From Umezawaea tangerina (GTDB lineage Bacteria > Actinomycetota > Actinomycetes > Mycobacteriales > Pseudonocardiaceae): a stretch of DNA of 64,000 nt. How positions within the stretch are numbered: position 1 is the stretch's first letter; each line of letters starts with the position of its first letter. The translations under genes and the position numbers were made by a program. The notes beneath the pieces were generated by a model that saw only the letters and a list, made by a program, of their open reading frames with translations, searched no databases and was not told the origin of the DNA. Below are positions 40,338 through 49,152 of the stretch, piece by piece. The stretch lies in assembly GCF_003002815.1 (NCBI RefSeq), contig NZ_PVTF01000004.1:124001-188000 (forward strand), written 5' to 3'.

Positions 40338-41561
40338 TCAGCCGGTGAACTCACCGGTCTCGGCCGCGTTCCACTTGCCACCGGTGACCTGGTACACCGT
40401 CAGGACCTTGTTGGTGCTGTCGCCGTACTCGTCGAACTTGATCGAGCCGGTCGCGCCGGAGCCGCTGTAGGTGCCGACGGCCTTGAGCAGGTCGGCCCGC
40501 TTGGACTCGGACCAGTCACCGCCGTTGAGGGCGGTCGCCAGGCTGCCGATGATGGCGTTGGCGGCGTCGTAGGAGAAGGCACCGTAGGCGCCGTAGGCGT
40601 CCTTGAAGCCCTTCTTGGCGTACGCGTCGACGAAGGCCTTCGCGCTGTCCAGCTTGTCGGTGGGGGCGCCGACCGAGGTCGCGAGGTCGCCGTCACCGCC
40701 GCCGAGGCTGATGTACTTGTCGTCGTAGATGCCGTCGCCACCCATGAGCGGGATGTTGAGGCCGGAGCTCTTCATCTGCTTGCTCAGCGGAGCGGCCTGC
40801 GGGTACTCGCCGCCGTAGTACAGGGCGTCGGGCGAGGCGGCCTTGATGGTCGCGATGACACCGGCGAAGTCGGTGTCCTTCTCGCCGACCTTCTCGGTCG
40901 CGACGATGGTCGCGCCGTTCTTGGTCGCCTGCTTGGAGAACTCGGCCGCGAGGCCCTCACCGTAGGTCTTGCCGTCGGTGATGATCGCGATCTTCTTCTT
41001 GCCCGCCTTGGTCACCAGGTAGTTGGCCGCGTACGGCCCCTGGAGCTCGTCGGTGGCGCACACGCGGAAGTACGTGTCGAACGCGCGCTTCGGGGCGGTC
41101 GCGAAGGCCTCGCCGCGGGTCAGCGTCGGGTTCGTGTTCGCGGGCGAGACCTGGACGATCTTCTTCTGGGAGAGGATCGGCTGCACGGTCTGCGCGACGG
41201 ACGAGTTCAGCGTGCCGACGACACCGACGACGTTCGGGTCGGACGACAGCTTCGTCGCGGCCTGGGCGCCCTTGGCGGGGTTGGCCTCGTCGTCCTGCGT
41301 GTCGACGACCAGCTTGTAGCCCTTGACGGTGCACTTCTCGTTGGCTTCGTCCACGGCGAGCTGGGACGAGTTCTTGATGCCGAGTCCCAGCGCCGACAGG
41401 CCGCCCGACTGCGGGGCGATCACGCCGATCGAGAGGGTGCCCTTGGACGTGTCGCAGGCACCACCGGAAGCACCGGTCTCGGTCTTGTTCGTGCCGCATG
41501 CTCCTGCGACGAGCAGAACACCGACAACGATTGCTGCGGACTTCACTGAGTGCTTACGCAC
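40338..41561 (-). CDS. livK: Branched-chain amino-acid ABC transporter substrate-binding lipoprotein
   Basis: 407-aa periplasmic-binding-type lipoprotein (Leu-binding fold, PBP1). The signal peptide ends in lipobox VAGACG (Cys near residue 22), so it is membrane-anchored outside. LSIGVIAPQSGGLSALGLGIKNSSQLAVDEAN opens the mature domain; VVGVVGTLNSSVAQTVQPILSQKKIVQVSPANT and KKIAIITDGKTYGEGLAAEFSKQA are the family's ligand-loop and hinge stretches. GTG start with an AGGAGGG box 8 bp upstream. First gene of livKHMGF. The long AT-rich leader region suggests tight control, probably by nitrogen status. Confidence 0.94.
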   Translation of the reverse strand: MRKHSVKSAAIVVGVLLVAGACGTNKTETGASGGACDTSKGTLSIGVIAPQSGGLSALGLGIKNSSQLAVDEANEKCTVKGYKLVVDTQDDEANPAKGAQAATKLSSDPNVVGVVGTLNSSVAQTVQPILSQKKIVQVSPANTNPTLTRGEAFATAPKRAFDTYFRVCATDELQGPYAANYLVTKAGKKKIAIITDGKTYGEGLAAEFSKQATKNGATIVATEKVGEKDTDFAGVIATIKAASPDALYYGGEYPQAAPLSKQMKSSGLNIPLMGGDGIYDDKYISLGGGDGDLATSVGAPTDKLDSAKAFVDAYAKKGFKDAYGAYGAFSYDAANAIIGSLATALNGGDWSESKRADLLKAVGTYSGSGATGSIKFDEYGDSTNKVLTVYQVTGGKWNAAETGEFTG

Positions 41562-41919
41562 GTGATGTCCCTCCTCAATCCAAGCTCTTGGCGGCAGCGA
41601 GATCTCCGCCGTCCGCGCTTAATCCCCTCTCCTGAGGGTTGGCCGGAACCTAGGCGATGAGGAGGGTCACAGTCACCACAGGCAAGGCGCTCGTGACCAT
41701 AACGCAACGCGGCGTTATGTTTGACTTGATAATTTATACACTCCGTAACACGGACTTTGTTCCGCACACCGCGTCATCCCCGCAGGTCACGGCACCCCTT
41801 CTGAGGTCACCCGAACGATTTTCCGATCGACTGCCTGCTGTGATAGTACGATCACAATACGTGCGGGTGTTAAGCGAGTTGTATCCCTCCCACGGGTGAA
41901 CTCGGCTTAGCCTTGCGAG
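41562..41919. promoter_or_regulatory. Divergent control region of the liv operon and the FN3-type gene
   Basis: 358 bp without a gene, much richer in A+T than its surroundings. It holds an inverted repeat ATAACGC-N6-GCGTTAT (41699-41718) and an AT tract GATAATTTATACA (41728-41740) suitable for promoters on either strand. An 18-bp near-perfect palindrome TGTGATAGTACGATCACA lies at 41839-41856. A TAGCCT box at 41908-41913 lies 6 bp before the 41920 start, so that gene may be leaderless. No binding protein can be named with confidence. Confidence 0.6.
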
Positions 41920-43809
41920 ATGACTCCGCGACGGCGGCTCGCCACCACGATGGTGGGTCTCGCCGTGCTGGCGGGCATCGTCGTCGCCCTTCGCCACGCC
42001 CAATCGGACCCGCCGCCCGAGCCCGTCCTGGTGCCCGATTTCAGCGCTCCCTACCTTCTCGTGACGGGTCCTCGTGATCCGCCTTCCGCGCCCGACGCGG
42101 TGGCGGTGTCCGGGGGTCCTGCCCGGATCCGGGTCGCCTGGGGCTCGGCCCTGCCCGGTCGGGCAGACCCCGCGGGCGCGGCCGGGTACGAGGTCTCCTG
42201 GCACCGCGACGGCGAGGAGCCGCGCCTGCGCCGGGTCGCCAGCCCCGAGGTGCAGCTCGACGGGCTGGCCGCGGGCGTCGACTACGCCATCGGGGTCCGC
42301 ACGGTCGACGCGTTCGGCCGCCGGTCTGGGTGGACGGACGCCGTGGGCCGGACCGGCGACGACGGCGACTGGCGCACCGGGCTGACCGGCCTGCTCGACG
42401 ACTTCGACGACCCGGCCAGCACCGACCCGCGGCGGACCGGGTCGCTGTGGCACCTGGAGGGCTACCGCGGCTGCGTGAACACCGGCAACGCCGGCGGGCA
42501 GCTCGTCGTGGAGATGAACTGCGGCGCCGACTCCGCCGTGCTGCGGGCCCGCCGACCGCTCGTGCTGTCCGATGTGGACGGTGTGCTGGGCAGGGTCGGG
42601 GTGGTCACCGACGCGGCGGGCTCGCGCGGTCTGCTGACCGTGGACCTGGTGCCCGGCGGGCCCGACCAGGTCGGGTCGACCGAGGTCGCCGACCCCGCGC
42701 TGCCCTCGGGTGCCGTCCGGGTCGTCGTCGGGGACACCGGCGCCCGCGTGCTGACCGGGCCGGACGTGCCGACCGCGGCCGACCCGAGCTCGCCGGGGTC
42801 CTCGCGGCGCGGAACCGGTGTGCTGCACCGGATCGACGTGCTGGTCACGACGACCGGCGTGCGCGTGCTCCAGGACGGCGGGGTGATCGGGACGTCCGGC
42901 GCGGTGCCGACGTGGCGGGAGGCGACCGTCCTCATCGGAGTGCGCGGACCGCAGGGCAGGGAGAGCAGGGTGCGGCTGGACGCGGCCGGGTTCAGCGGAC
43001 CGCGCACGGACGTGCGCGGTGTCGTGGAGGTGCCGACGACACCGGCGACCCAGGAGGTGCTGGACCTCCAGGACCCGGCGCCCGGCATCGGCGTCTCCCG
43101 CGCCCCGTTGCGCGGCGCCACCGCCGCCCGGATGCGCACCACCGTCGCCTTCGCCGGCCCCGCCGACCCGTCCGGCCTGGTCGTGCAGCTGGGCGACCGC
43201 CGCATCCCCGCCGTGGCCACGGCGTCCGCGCCCGTCGTCGACGGCGTCGCCAGGCTCGGTGCGGCGGTCACCGTGGTCGCGGAGGTGCCACCGGACCTGC
43301 TCACCGCCGACGGCCCCGACTCGCTGACGCCGTTCGTGCTGCGGATGCCCGGCGCGCACGACGCGAAGGGCACCGTGCGGTCGAGCTACCTGGAGATCGA
43401 CTCCACAGTGGACGCGTCACCCGGCCCGCGCGCCACGCCGAGCGCGCCCGCCAGGGTCGACGAGCTGCCGCCCGGAACGGTGGAGGTCCGCGACCAGGAC
43501 GACCGCCCGGTCGCGCTGGACACACCCCTCGGGGCCCGCAGGGTGGTGCTGGCGATCGCGGTGGACGGGATCGCCGCCGAGGGCGCCACCGGGTCCGTCG
43601 CGGGCGTCGCCGGGTTCCAGCTCCGGATCGACGGACGGCTCGCGGCGAGCGTCCCGACCGCGCGCGAAGGGCCGGGGGTGGGCGGCGAGTACACGGTGGG
43701 GGTCGAGCTGGGCAGGCTGCCGACCGGGAAGCACACGATCGAGCTGCGCGTGCTCCCCGTCGACCCGGCGGTGGCGCAGCGGTCCACGCTGGTCAGGTTG
43801 GAGAGCTGA
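41920..43809 (+). CDS. Secreted or membrane-anchored protein with FN3-like domain
   Basis: 629-aa protein. An N-terminal hydrophobic segment (~8-25, ATTMVGLAVLAGIVVAL) without a clear cleavage site is followed by a Pro-rich linker. Residues ~50-145 look like a fibronectin type III domain (PPSAPDAVAVSGGPARIRVAW, YEVSWHRDGEEPRLRRV). From ~155 to 370 a laminin-G-like beta domain is suggested (DDFDDPASTDPRRTGSLWHLEGYRGC, LHRIDVLVTTTGVRVLQDGGVIG). The remainder is beta-rich with Ala/Pro/Val linkers. No catalytic motif seen. Function unknown; adhesion or cell-surface carbohydrate binding is possible. Confidence 0.72.
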   Translation: MTPRRRLATTMVGLAVLAGIVVALRHAQSDPPPEPVLVPDFSAPYLLVTGPRDPPSAPDAVAVSGGPARIRVAWGSALPGRADPAGAAGYEVSWHRDGEEPRLRRVASPEVQLDGLAAGVDYAIGVRTVDAFGRRSGWTDAVGRTGDDGDWRTGLTGLLDDFDDPASTDPRRTGSLWHLEGYRGCVNTGNAGGQLVVEMNCGADSAVLRARRPLVLSDVDGVLGRVGVVTDAAGSRGLLTVDLVPGGPDQVGSTEVADPALPSGAVRVVVGDTGARVLTGPDVPTAADPSSPGSSRRGTGVLHRIDVLVTTTGVRVLQDGGVIGTSGAVPTWREATVLIGVRGPQGRESRVRLDAAGFSGPRTDVRGVVEVPTTPATQEVLDLQDPAPGIGVSRAPLRGATAARMRTTVAFAGPADPSGLVVQLGDRRIPAVATASAPVVDGVARLGAAVTVVAEVPPDLLTADGPDSLTPFVLRMPGAHDAKGTVRSSYLEIDSTVDASPGPRATPSAPARVDELPPGTVEVRDQDDRPVALDTPLGARRVVLAIAVDGIAAEGATGSVAGVAGFQLRIDGRLAASVPTAREGPGVGGEYTVGVELGRLPTGKHTIELRVLPVDPAVAQRSTLVRLES

Positions 43810-43876
43810 CCAGGAGTGTTGCTGGACCGTGGCCGCCGATGGCCGTTGTGCGGTGCGCCGCGACGGTGGCTGCGGC

Positions 43877-44268
43877 GCTGACCGGGACGCGGTGGTGCGA
43901 TCTCAGGCGCCGGTTCCGGTGCTGACCTCGCTGCGGCAGTGCCGTCGCAGGCCGCGGTTCCGGTGCCGACATGGACGCGGCGGGCCGATCACGGGCAGCG
44001 GTTCCAGCGCCGACCCCGACGCGGCAGCGCGATCCCAGGCCGCGGTTCCGGTGTCCGACATCGATGCGGCGGTGCGATCGTGGGCGGCGGATTCGGTGTC
44101 GACCTTGACGCGGCGGTGTTCTCCCAGGCCGCGGTTCGGGTGCCGACCTCGATGCGGCGGTGATCACGGCAGCGGTTCCGGCCTTGACCTCGACGCGGCA
44201 GTGCGATCCCAGGCTGCGGTTCCGGAGCCGGCCTCGGTGCGGCGGGGCGATATCGGGCGGCGGTGAAC
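43877..44268. repeat. Array of nine degenerate 44-bp tandem units
   Basis: Consecutive units start at 43877, 43921, 43965, 44009, 44053, 44098, 44142, 44181 and 44227. The first four and the sixth are exactly 44 bp; others vary between 39 and 46. Each begins near GCCGACCTCGATGCGGCGGT and ends with a CGCGGTTCCGGT-like part. Since 44 is not a multiple of 3, no frame is conserved, so the array is not a protein repeat. It fills the gap between two convergent genes; 43810-43876 and 44269-44370 hold nothing recognisable. Confidence 0.85.
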
Positions 44269-44370
44269 GCCGTCGTTCACGAAGACCGACGGGCGTGCGG
44301 TGGGTTCCAGAGGGTGGGACGCACCGCGGCGTCGGGGACGGCCGCGGTGCGGTTCGACCGTGTCGCCAGG

Positions 44371-44967
44371 TCAGCCGAAGTTCTCGATGACGGCCTCGGC
44401 GACCGCCTTCATGGTCGTGCGGCGGTCCATCGCCGTGCGCTGCACCCAGCGGAACGCCTCCGGCTCGGACAGGTTCTGCTTGCTCATGAGCAGTCCCTTG
44501 GCGCGCTCCACGACCTTGCGGGTCTCCAAGCGCTCGGTCAGCCCGGCGACCTCGGTCTCCAACGCCTGCAGCTCGGAGAACCGGCTCATCGCCAACTCGA
44601 TCGCGGGCACCAGGTCGCGCTTCGCGAACGGCTTCACCAAGTACGCCATCGCCCCCGCGTCACGAGCCCGCTCGACCAGTTCGCGCTGGCTGAACGCGGT
44701 CAGGATCACCACCGCGGAGATCCGGTTGCCCGCGATCACCGACGCCGCCTCGATGCCGTCGACCTTGGGCATCTTGACGTCGAGGATCACCAGATCCGGA
44801 CGCAGCTCGGTCGCGAGCTTGATCGCCTCGTCACCATCGGCGGCCTCACCGGCGACCTCGTAACCCTCCTCGCGGAGCATCTCGACGAGATCGAGGCGGA
44901 TCAGCGCCTCGTCCTCCGCGACGAGCACGCGGCGCGGCGCGGGGTGGGCCTCGGCCGGTTGGGTCAC
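44371..44967 (-). CDS. pdtaR: Two-component response regulator with ANTAR domain (PdtaR)
   Basis: 198-aa antiterminator regulator. Receiver domain: RRVLVAEDEALIRLDLVEML with the acidic pocket, phospho-acceptor Asp in LVILDVKMPKVDG, VVILTAFSQ and YLVKPFAK. Residues ~140-195 are the RNA-binding ANTAR domain (LTERLETRKVVERAKGLLMSKQNLSEPEAFRWVQRTAMDRRTTM). I chose GTG 44967 because AGGAGGA lies 7 bp upstream and homologues begin shortly before the receiver. The M. tuberculosis orthologue also lies near polA. The partner kinase PdtaS is not in the window. Confidence 0.95.
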   Translation of the reverse strand: MTQPAEAHPAPRRVLVAEDEALIRLDLVEMLREEGYEVAGEAADGDEAIKLATELRPDLVILDVKMPKVDGIEAASVIAGNRISAVVILTAFSQRELVERARDAGAMAYLVKPFAKRDLVPAIELAMSRFSELQALETEVAGLTERLETRKVVERAKGLLMSKQNLSEPEAFRWVQRTAMDRRTTMKAVAEAVIENFG

Positions 44968-45269
44968 CGGGGTCCTCCTGACGGTCTTGCCCGACCGGAC
45001 GCGGTCGCGGCTGGTCGACGGCAGTCTACCGACGCCGATGGGTGCCACCATCGCAAAACGTCGTGATCGCGGACACGAGGTGATGTCACATGTGGGTGAA
45101 CGGGTGTGACGGGGGTGTGGGATCGGGGTGGGGTGGGGTCCTTTGTGGACCGGTCGGTGCGGGGTCGAGGGGCAGGAATTGTCGGACCCCGTGGGTACCT
45201 TGTGCATTGGGGGGTCTTGCTGGATGGGGGACCTCTGGTTGGCGTGGTCTGGGGTTGAGAGGTGGAGTT
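44968..45269. other. Gap without recognisable gene
   Basis: Between pdtaR and composite repeat copy D. The sequence is G-rich on the plus strand with GGGGTGGG-type runs and no codon structure that continues across it. The pdtaR promoter should lie in the first ~100 bp. Confidence 0.5.
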
Positions 45270-45570
45270 CAGCGCCTGCCCTCCCACCCCTGGGGAAGCC
45301 CGGCCCCCGGCGCGCGATTGTCTCAATGCCCGATCTTCGTTGTCAAGACGATAAAGCCATCTTGACAACGAAGATCGGGCAGGAGGGCGCTGTGGATCGG
45401 GGGCAGAGGGGAAGTCTGGCTTCGCCAGCATCGGACTACGTCCGACAAAGCATCCTCGGCTGCGCCGTTGGACAGGGCATCGGGCTTCGCTCGACAAGGC
45501 ATCGGCTGGCGCCGACGAGGCCCCAGGCGCTTCGCGCCGGATGCGCGCTGGCGGGCTGCGCCCAACGGGG
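45270..45570. repeat. Composite hairpin repeat, copy D
   Basis: Forward copy. Perfect 22-bp inverted repeat 45327-45348 / 45360-45381; outer stem identical to copies C and E, but the loop CGATAAAGCCA is as in copy A. The left flank is CGCGCGATTGTCTCAATG. The chain from 45416 holds CTGGCTTCGCCAG, CGGACTACGTCCG, CCTCGGCTGCGCCGTTGG, CGGGCTTCGCTCG and CGGCTGGCGCCG with ACAAGGCAT-like linkers, ending in GGCGGGCTGCGCCC. It lies just past the stop of the unknown gene at 45621. No gene inside. Confidence 0.85.
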
Positions 45571-45620
45571 CAGGGGTGGCCGGGGGGTGGGTTTGCGTCC
45601 CTCGTCTGCGTGGGTGGCGG

Positions 45621-46592
45621 TTACATGATGGCTGACCAGCCGGTGACGCCTGCGGGCCATTTGAAGTTGGCGAGTGCTTCCTCGTTGGAGGCGTCGGGGG
45701 CGTCGATTTCGCGGAGGTAGAGGAGGTCGGGGCCGGTGGAGAGGCCCAGGCCGCCTGCGGTGCTGGGGGATTCGGTGGCGTTGGGGAGGCCGAAGATCGG
45801 GTGGAGGAGTTTGTCGGTGGTGTGGACGAGGCCTGGGCCTTGGGGCCATTCGAGCCACCACTGGTGGCCCTGTGACCAGGAGCGGAGCCAAGGGGCCCTG
45901 GTGAAGAGGTTGGTGCGGCGAAGCAGGGCGCTGCCCACGGCGGCGGGGCCGGGGGTGTGGCCGTGGTCGGTCAGGTGGTCGTGTTCGGCGGTGGTGAGGG
46001 GGCCGGTGGCGAAGGTGGAGGGCAGGGTGCGGTCGGCCAGGAGTTGGTGGACGTAGGCCATGCCGACGTCCCAGGAGGTGGTGTCGACGCCGGTGAGGAT
46101 GGCGCGGGCGTCGGAGTCCAGGACCGTCAATTCGACGGCGCGCGGGTGGTGGACGACGCGGAGGCCGGCCATGCCCGCGACCCAGTCGTCCTCCAGGCGG
46201 GGCAGGAGCTCGTAGAGGACGGGGCCGAGGGCGTGGTCCGCGAGGTGGAGGCGAGGGGTGGCGAACGGTTCCACGGCGCGGAAGGCGTGGGCGGGGCGGA
46301 GCATGCTGGCGGGTGGGCGTAGTTGCAGGTGGGAGGCGGCGTCGGAGGCGACGCGCAGCAGGGCGGCCTCGAGCTCCTGCTGGGCGGTGGACGGCGCGGG
46401 CGGGAGCAGCGCCTCGCGCAGTGGGGCTGCCAGTTCGGCGCGGCCGCGCAGGGTCTCGACGATGCGGTCGCGGTCGTCGGCGGTGCAGTCGGCGAGGACG
46501 GCCTTGACGGCCGGTACCGCCTGGGTCAGGTTCTCGCCGGTGTAGTCGCGGCGGAGGTCGACCAGCTGGTCGGTGAGGGATGTGCGTGACAC
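45621..46592 (-). CDS. Hypothetical protein
   Basis: 323-aa soluble protein that I do not recognise. The first ~110 residues look helical (LTDQLVDLRRDYTGENLTQAV, RDRIVETLRGRAELAAPLREALL). The rest is mixed, with Trp/His-rich stretches such as DLPRLEDDWV-like LLPRLEDDWVAGMAGLRVVHHP and SWSQGHQWWLEWPQGPGLVHTT. The C-terminus FKWPAGVTGWSAIM is compact. No signal peptide or membrane segment. GTG start. The divergent gene at 46836 is also unrecognised, so the two may form a functional pair or simply share a control region. Confidence 0.65.
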   Translation of the reverse strand: MSRTSLTDQLVDLRRDYTGENLTQAVPAVKAVLADCTADDRDRIVETLRGRAELAAPLREALLPPAPSTAQQELEAALLRVASDAASHLQLRPPASMLRPAHAFRAVEPFATPRLHLADHALGPVLYELLPRLEDDWVAGMAGLRVVHHPRAVELTVLDSDARAILTGVDTTSWDVGMAYVHQLLADRTLPSTFATGPLTTAEHDHLTDHGHTPGPAAVGSALLRRTNLFTRAPWLRSWSQGHQWWLEWPQGPGLVHTTDKLLHPIFGLPNATESPSTAGGLGLSTGPDLLYLREIDAPDASNEEALANFKWPAGVTGWSAIM

Positions 46593-46835
46593 GTCGGGCT
46601 CCCGCTCGCACCGCCCGGCTCGGCGAAGTAGGACGCGCGCACGTGCGTCGGTGGTGGTCTTGGTTGTCCTCGAGAGCAGGGGTACCTCAACCCCGCGGCG
46701 GACCTGCCACCCGGTTGCCGGGGAGTGGCTCCAGCCTCACGTCTGCTCACGCACGCCAGGACCACCATACCAACGCGGGCGAGCGAATTCGGCGGACGAC
46801 CGAACCGGATCGGTCCGCCGTCCGTGAAGAACCAC

Positions 46836-47528
46836 ATGACCGACCTGTTGACGAAGGTGCGCAGGATCGCGGTGCTCCACCACGGGGCCGAGTCGACGGC
46901 GCGTGCGGTGGACGCCTGGTCCGCCGAGGACGACGTGAGCGCGGACATCGCGTCGACCGAGGCGTTGGAGTCGGCGTGCGAGGCGGTGCTGGCCGCGGCC
47001 GGCGCGGAGCGGTCGCAGGCGCGGCCGCTGGTGCGGCGGTTGAGCCGCGAGCGGGTGACGGCACCGTGGTGCGACCTGGTGTCGCGGCTGCTCACGAAGG
47101 CGGGGCCGCCCTCGCGCGAGGTGGCCGAGGAACGCCTGCGGGTGGCGGGGCTGCTGCTGTCGTGGTGCACGCTCGAAGGCTGGGACGGGCCGTTGCTGGA
47201 GCTGCCCGGTCCGCCGGAGCGCTCCGGTGGCGCGGGGCCGCGGCGCAGCCCGTACTTCACGCCGGTGCGGTTGCGGGCGGGGTGGGCGCTGATCGGGCCC
47301 GGCCGGGACGTGGAGCTGCCGGAGCGGGCGCTGCGGCTGTGGCGCGAGCTGGACGGGCGGCCGCTGTCCGACGTGCTGTCGGTGCTGCGCGCGCACGACC
47401 CGCTGGAACGGCTGGAGGACACCGCGGCCACGGTGACGTGGCTGGTGGGACGGGGAGCGGTCCAGGTGCCAGCCCCTGCGCGCGCGGTCCTGACCCCCAC
47501 ATCCGCTTACCGCGCGTTGCCCTGCTGA
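46836..47528 (+). CDS. Hypothetical protein
   Basis: 230-aa soluble protein, unrecognised. The N-terminal half is helical and Arg/Ala/Glu-rich (TDLLTKVRRIAVLHHGAESTARAVDAW, ARPLVRRLSRERV). The C-terminal ~60 residues (ALRLWRELDGRPLSDVLSVLRAHD...TWLVGRGAVQVP) have the spacing of a small winged helix of the PqqD kind, which is a weak resemblance only. Starts at GTG 46824 or ATG 46836 are both possible; no strong ribosome-binding site helps. It is 24 bp upstream of the ThDP enzyme on the same strand and may be co-transcribed with it. Confidence 0.6.
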   Translation: MTDLLTKVRRIAVLHHGAESTARAVDAWSAEDDVSADIASTEALESACEAVLAAAGAERSQARPLVRRLSRERVTAPWCDLVSRLLTKAGPPSREVAEERLRVAGLLLSWCTLEGWDGPLLELPGPPERSGGAGPRRSPYFTPVRLRAGWALIGPGRDVELPERALRLWRELDGRPLSDVLSVLRAHDPLERLEDTAATVTWLVGRGAVQVPAPARAVLTPTSAYRALPC

Positions 47529-47552
47529 CCAGCGCTGCTTACCGTCGGGGCC

Positions 47553-49142
47553 ATGACCTCCGGAGCCGAACGGCTGCTCGAAGTGCTCGCCGCGCACGAC
47601 GTGGAGGTCGTCTTCGGCCTGCCCGGAGTGCACAACCTGGCGATCTGGGAGGCGCTGCGCGGCAGCGGCATCCGGATGATCGGCGTGCGGCACGAGCAGA
47701 CCGCGGTCTACGCGGCCGACGGGTACGCCCGCACGACCGGACGACTCGGCGTGGCGATCGTGACCACCGGTCCAGGCGCGGCGAACACGTTGGGCGCGGT
47801 CGGCGAGGCGTGGGCGTCCGGGTCGCCGGTGCTGGTGGTCGCCACCGACATCCCGTCGACGCTGCGGCGGCCGGACGTGCACCGGGGCGTGCTGCACGAG
47901 ACCCGCGACCAGCGCGCGATGTTCCTGCCGGTGGTGAAGGACGGGTGGACGGTCGGGTCCGCCGACGAGCTCGCCGCGCGGGCGCACCACGCGGTCGGCA
48001 CCGCGCTGGCCGCCCCGCAGGGCCCGGTCTACCTGGGCGTGCCCACGGACTTCCTGACCGCCGACGCCGCGGACGCCGACCACCGGCCCGCCGAGGAGGC
48101 GGAGGTGCCCGACCTCACCGGGGCGTTGGCGCTCATCGCCGCCGCGCAACGGCCGCTGGTGTGGGCGGGCGGCGGGGCGCAGCGGTCCGGGGCGGGCGGG
48201 GCCGTCGGCGAGCTGGCCCGGCGGATCTCGGCCCCGGTGGTCACCACGTACGCCGCGCGCGGCCTGCTGCCGCTGGACCACCCGTGCGCCGTGCACGGCC
48301 CGGCGCACGTGCCGGAGGTGGGCGCGCTGTGGGACGACGCCGACCTGGTGATCGCGGTCGGCACGGACTTCGACGGGATGTCGACCCAGAACTGGGCCAT
48401 GCCCGCGCCGCGGAAGCTGTTGTGCGTCACCGTGGACGCCGCCGACGCGACCAAGAACTACCCGGCCGACGTCGTGCTGCTCGGCGACGCCCGCCAGGTC
48501 GTCGGGGAGCTGGCCGAACGGGTGCCGGAACGCGAGTTCACCAACCCCGTCGGCACGGTCAACGCGGAGGTGCGCCGGACCGTGCTGGCGGAGGACCCGC
48601 AGGCCGCGTACCTGCTGTCGGCGCTGGAGGGCGTGTCCGCGACGCTGGTCGCCGACATGTGCGTGGCCGGGTACTGGGTCGGCGGCTTCCACCGCGTGGA
48701 CCGGCCGCGCGGCCTGTCCTACCCGGTGGGCTGGGGCACGCTCGGCTTCGGCTTCCCGGCCGCGCTCGGGGCGGCCGTCGCGGGCCGGACGGTCGCGGTC
48801 TGCGGCGACGGCGGGTTCCTGTTCGCCTGCGGCGACCTGGCCACGGCCGCGCAGGAACGGCTGCCGGTCACCGTCGTGGTCGTCGACGACGGCGGCTACG
48901 GGATGCTGCGCTACGACCAGGAGGTCGCGGGCCACCCGACGACCGGGGTCGACCTGCGCACGCCCGACTTCGTCGCGCTGGCCACGAGCTTCGGCGTGCC
49001 CGCGATGGCCGTGGACGGGTTCGGGCCGGTGTTCGGCGCGCGGCTGACCGAGTTCGTGGCCGCGGAGGGCCCGAACGTGCTCGTGGTGAACGCCCGGCTC
49101 AAGCCGCCACCCACGACCTCGCCCCGCTGGTACCGGCGATAA
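47553..49142 (+). CDS. Thiamine-diphosphate-dependent enzyme (acetolactate synthase / 2-oxoacid decarboxylase family)
   Basis: 529-aa ThDP enzyme. The N-terminal PYR domain has FGLPGVHNLAIWEAL and the activating Glu in RHEQTAVYAADGYAR (~49-63). The central domain (~180-320) is of the cofactor-binding fold. The C-terminal PP domain has CGDGGFLFACGDLATA (GDG motif, ~415) but continues VVVDDGGYGML, with Asp where the second Mg ligand is usually Asn. Substrates range from pyruvate to 5-guanidino-2-oxopentanoate in this family. Given the nearby amino-acid catabolic operon, a 2-oxoacid decarboxylase is my best guess. Confidence 0.85.
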   Translation: MTSGAERLLEVLAAHDVEVVFGLPGVHNLAIWEALRGSGIRMIGVRHEQTAVYAADGYARTTGRLGVAIVTTGPGAANTLGAVGEAWASGSPVLVVATDIPSTLRRPDVHRGVLHETRDQRAMFLPVVKDGWTVGSADELAARAHHAVGTALAAPQGPVYLGVPTDFLTADAADADHRPAEEAEVPDLTGALALIAAAQRPLVWAGGGAQRSGAGGAVGELARRISAPVVTTYAARGLLPLDHPCAVHGPAHVPEVGALWDDADLVIAVGTDFDGMSTQNWAMPAPRKLLCVTVDAADATKNYPADVVLLGDARQVVGELAERVPEREFTNPVGTVNAEVRRTVLAEDPQAAYLLSALEGVSATLVADMCVAGYWVGGFHRVDRPRGLSYPVGWGTLGFGFPAALGAAVAGRTVAVCGDGGFLFACGDLATAAQERLPVTVVVVDDGGYGMLRYDQEVAGHPTTGVDLRTPDFVALATSFGVPAMAVDGFGPVFGARLTEFVAAEGPNVLVVNARLKPPPTTSPRWYRR

Positions 49143-49152
49143 GGTGTCGAAC

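Noticed and set aside
41839-41856. CRP binding site
   Set aside because: Half-sites fit, but the spacing is 8 instead of 6 bp and no CRP-type gene is nearby; kept only as an unnamed palindrome.
43829-44266. Possible repeat protein in the 44-bp array
   Set aside because: The unit length is not divisible by three and units contain single-base insertions, so no frame is kept.
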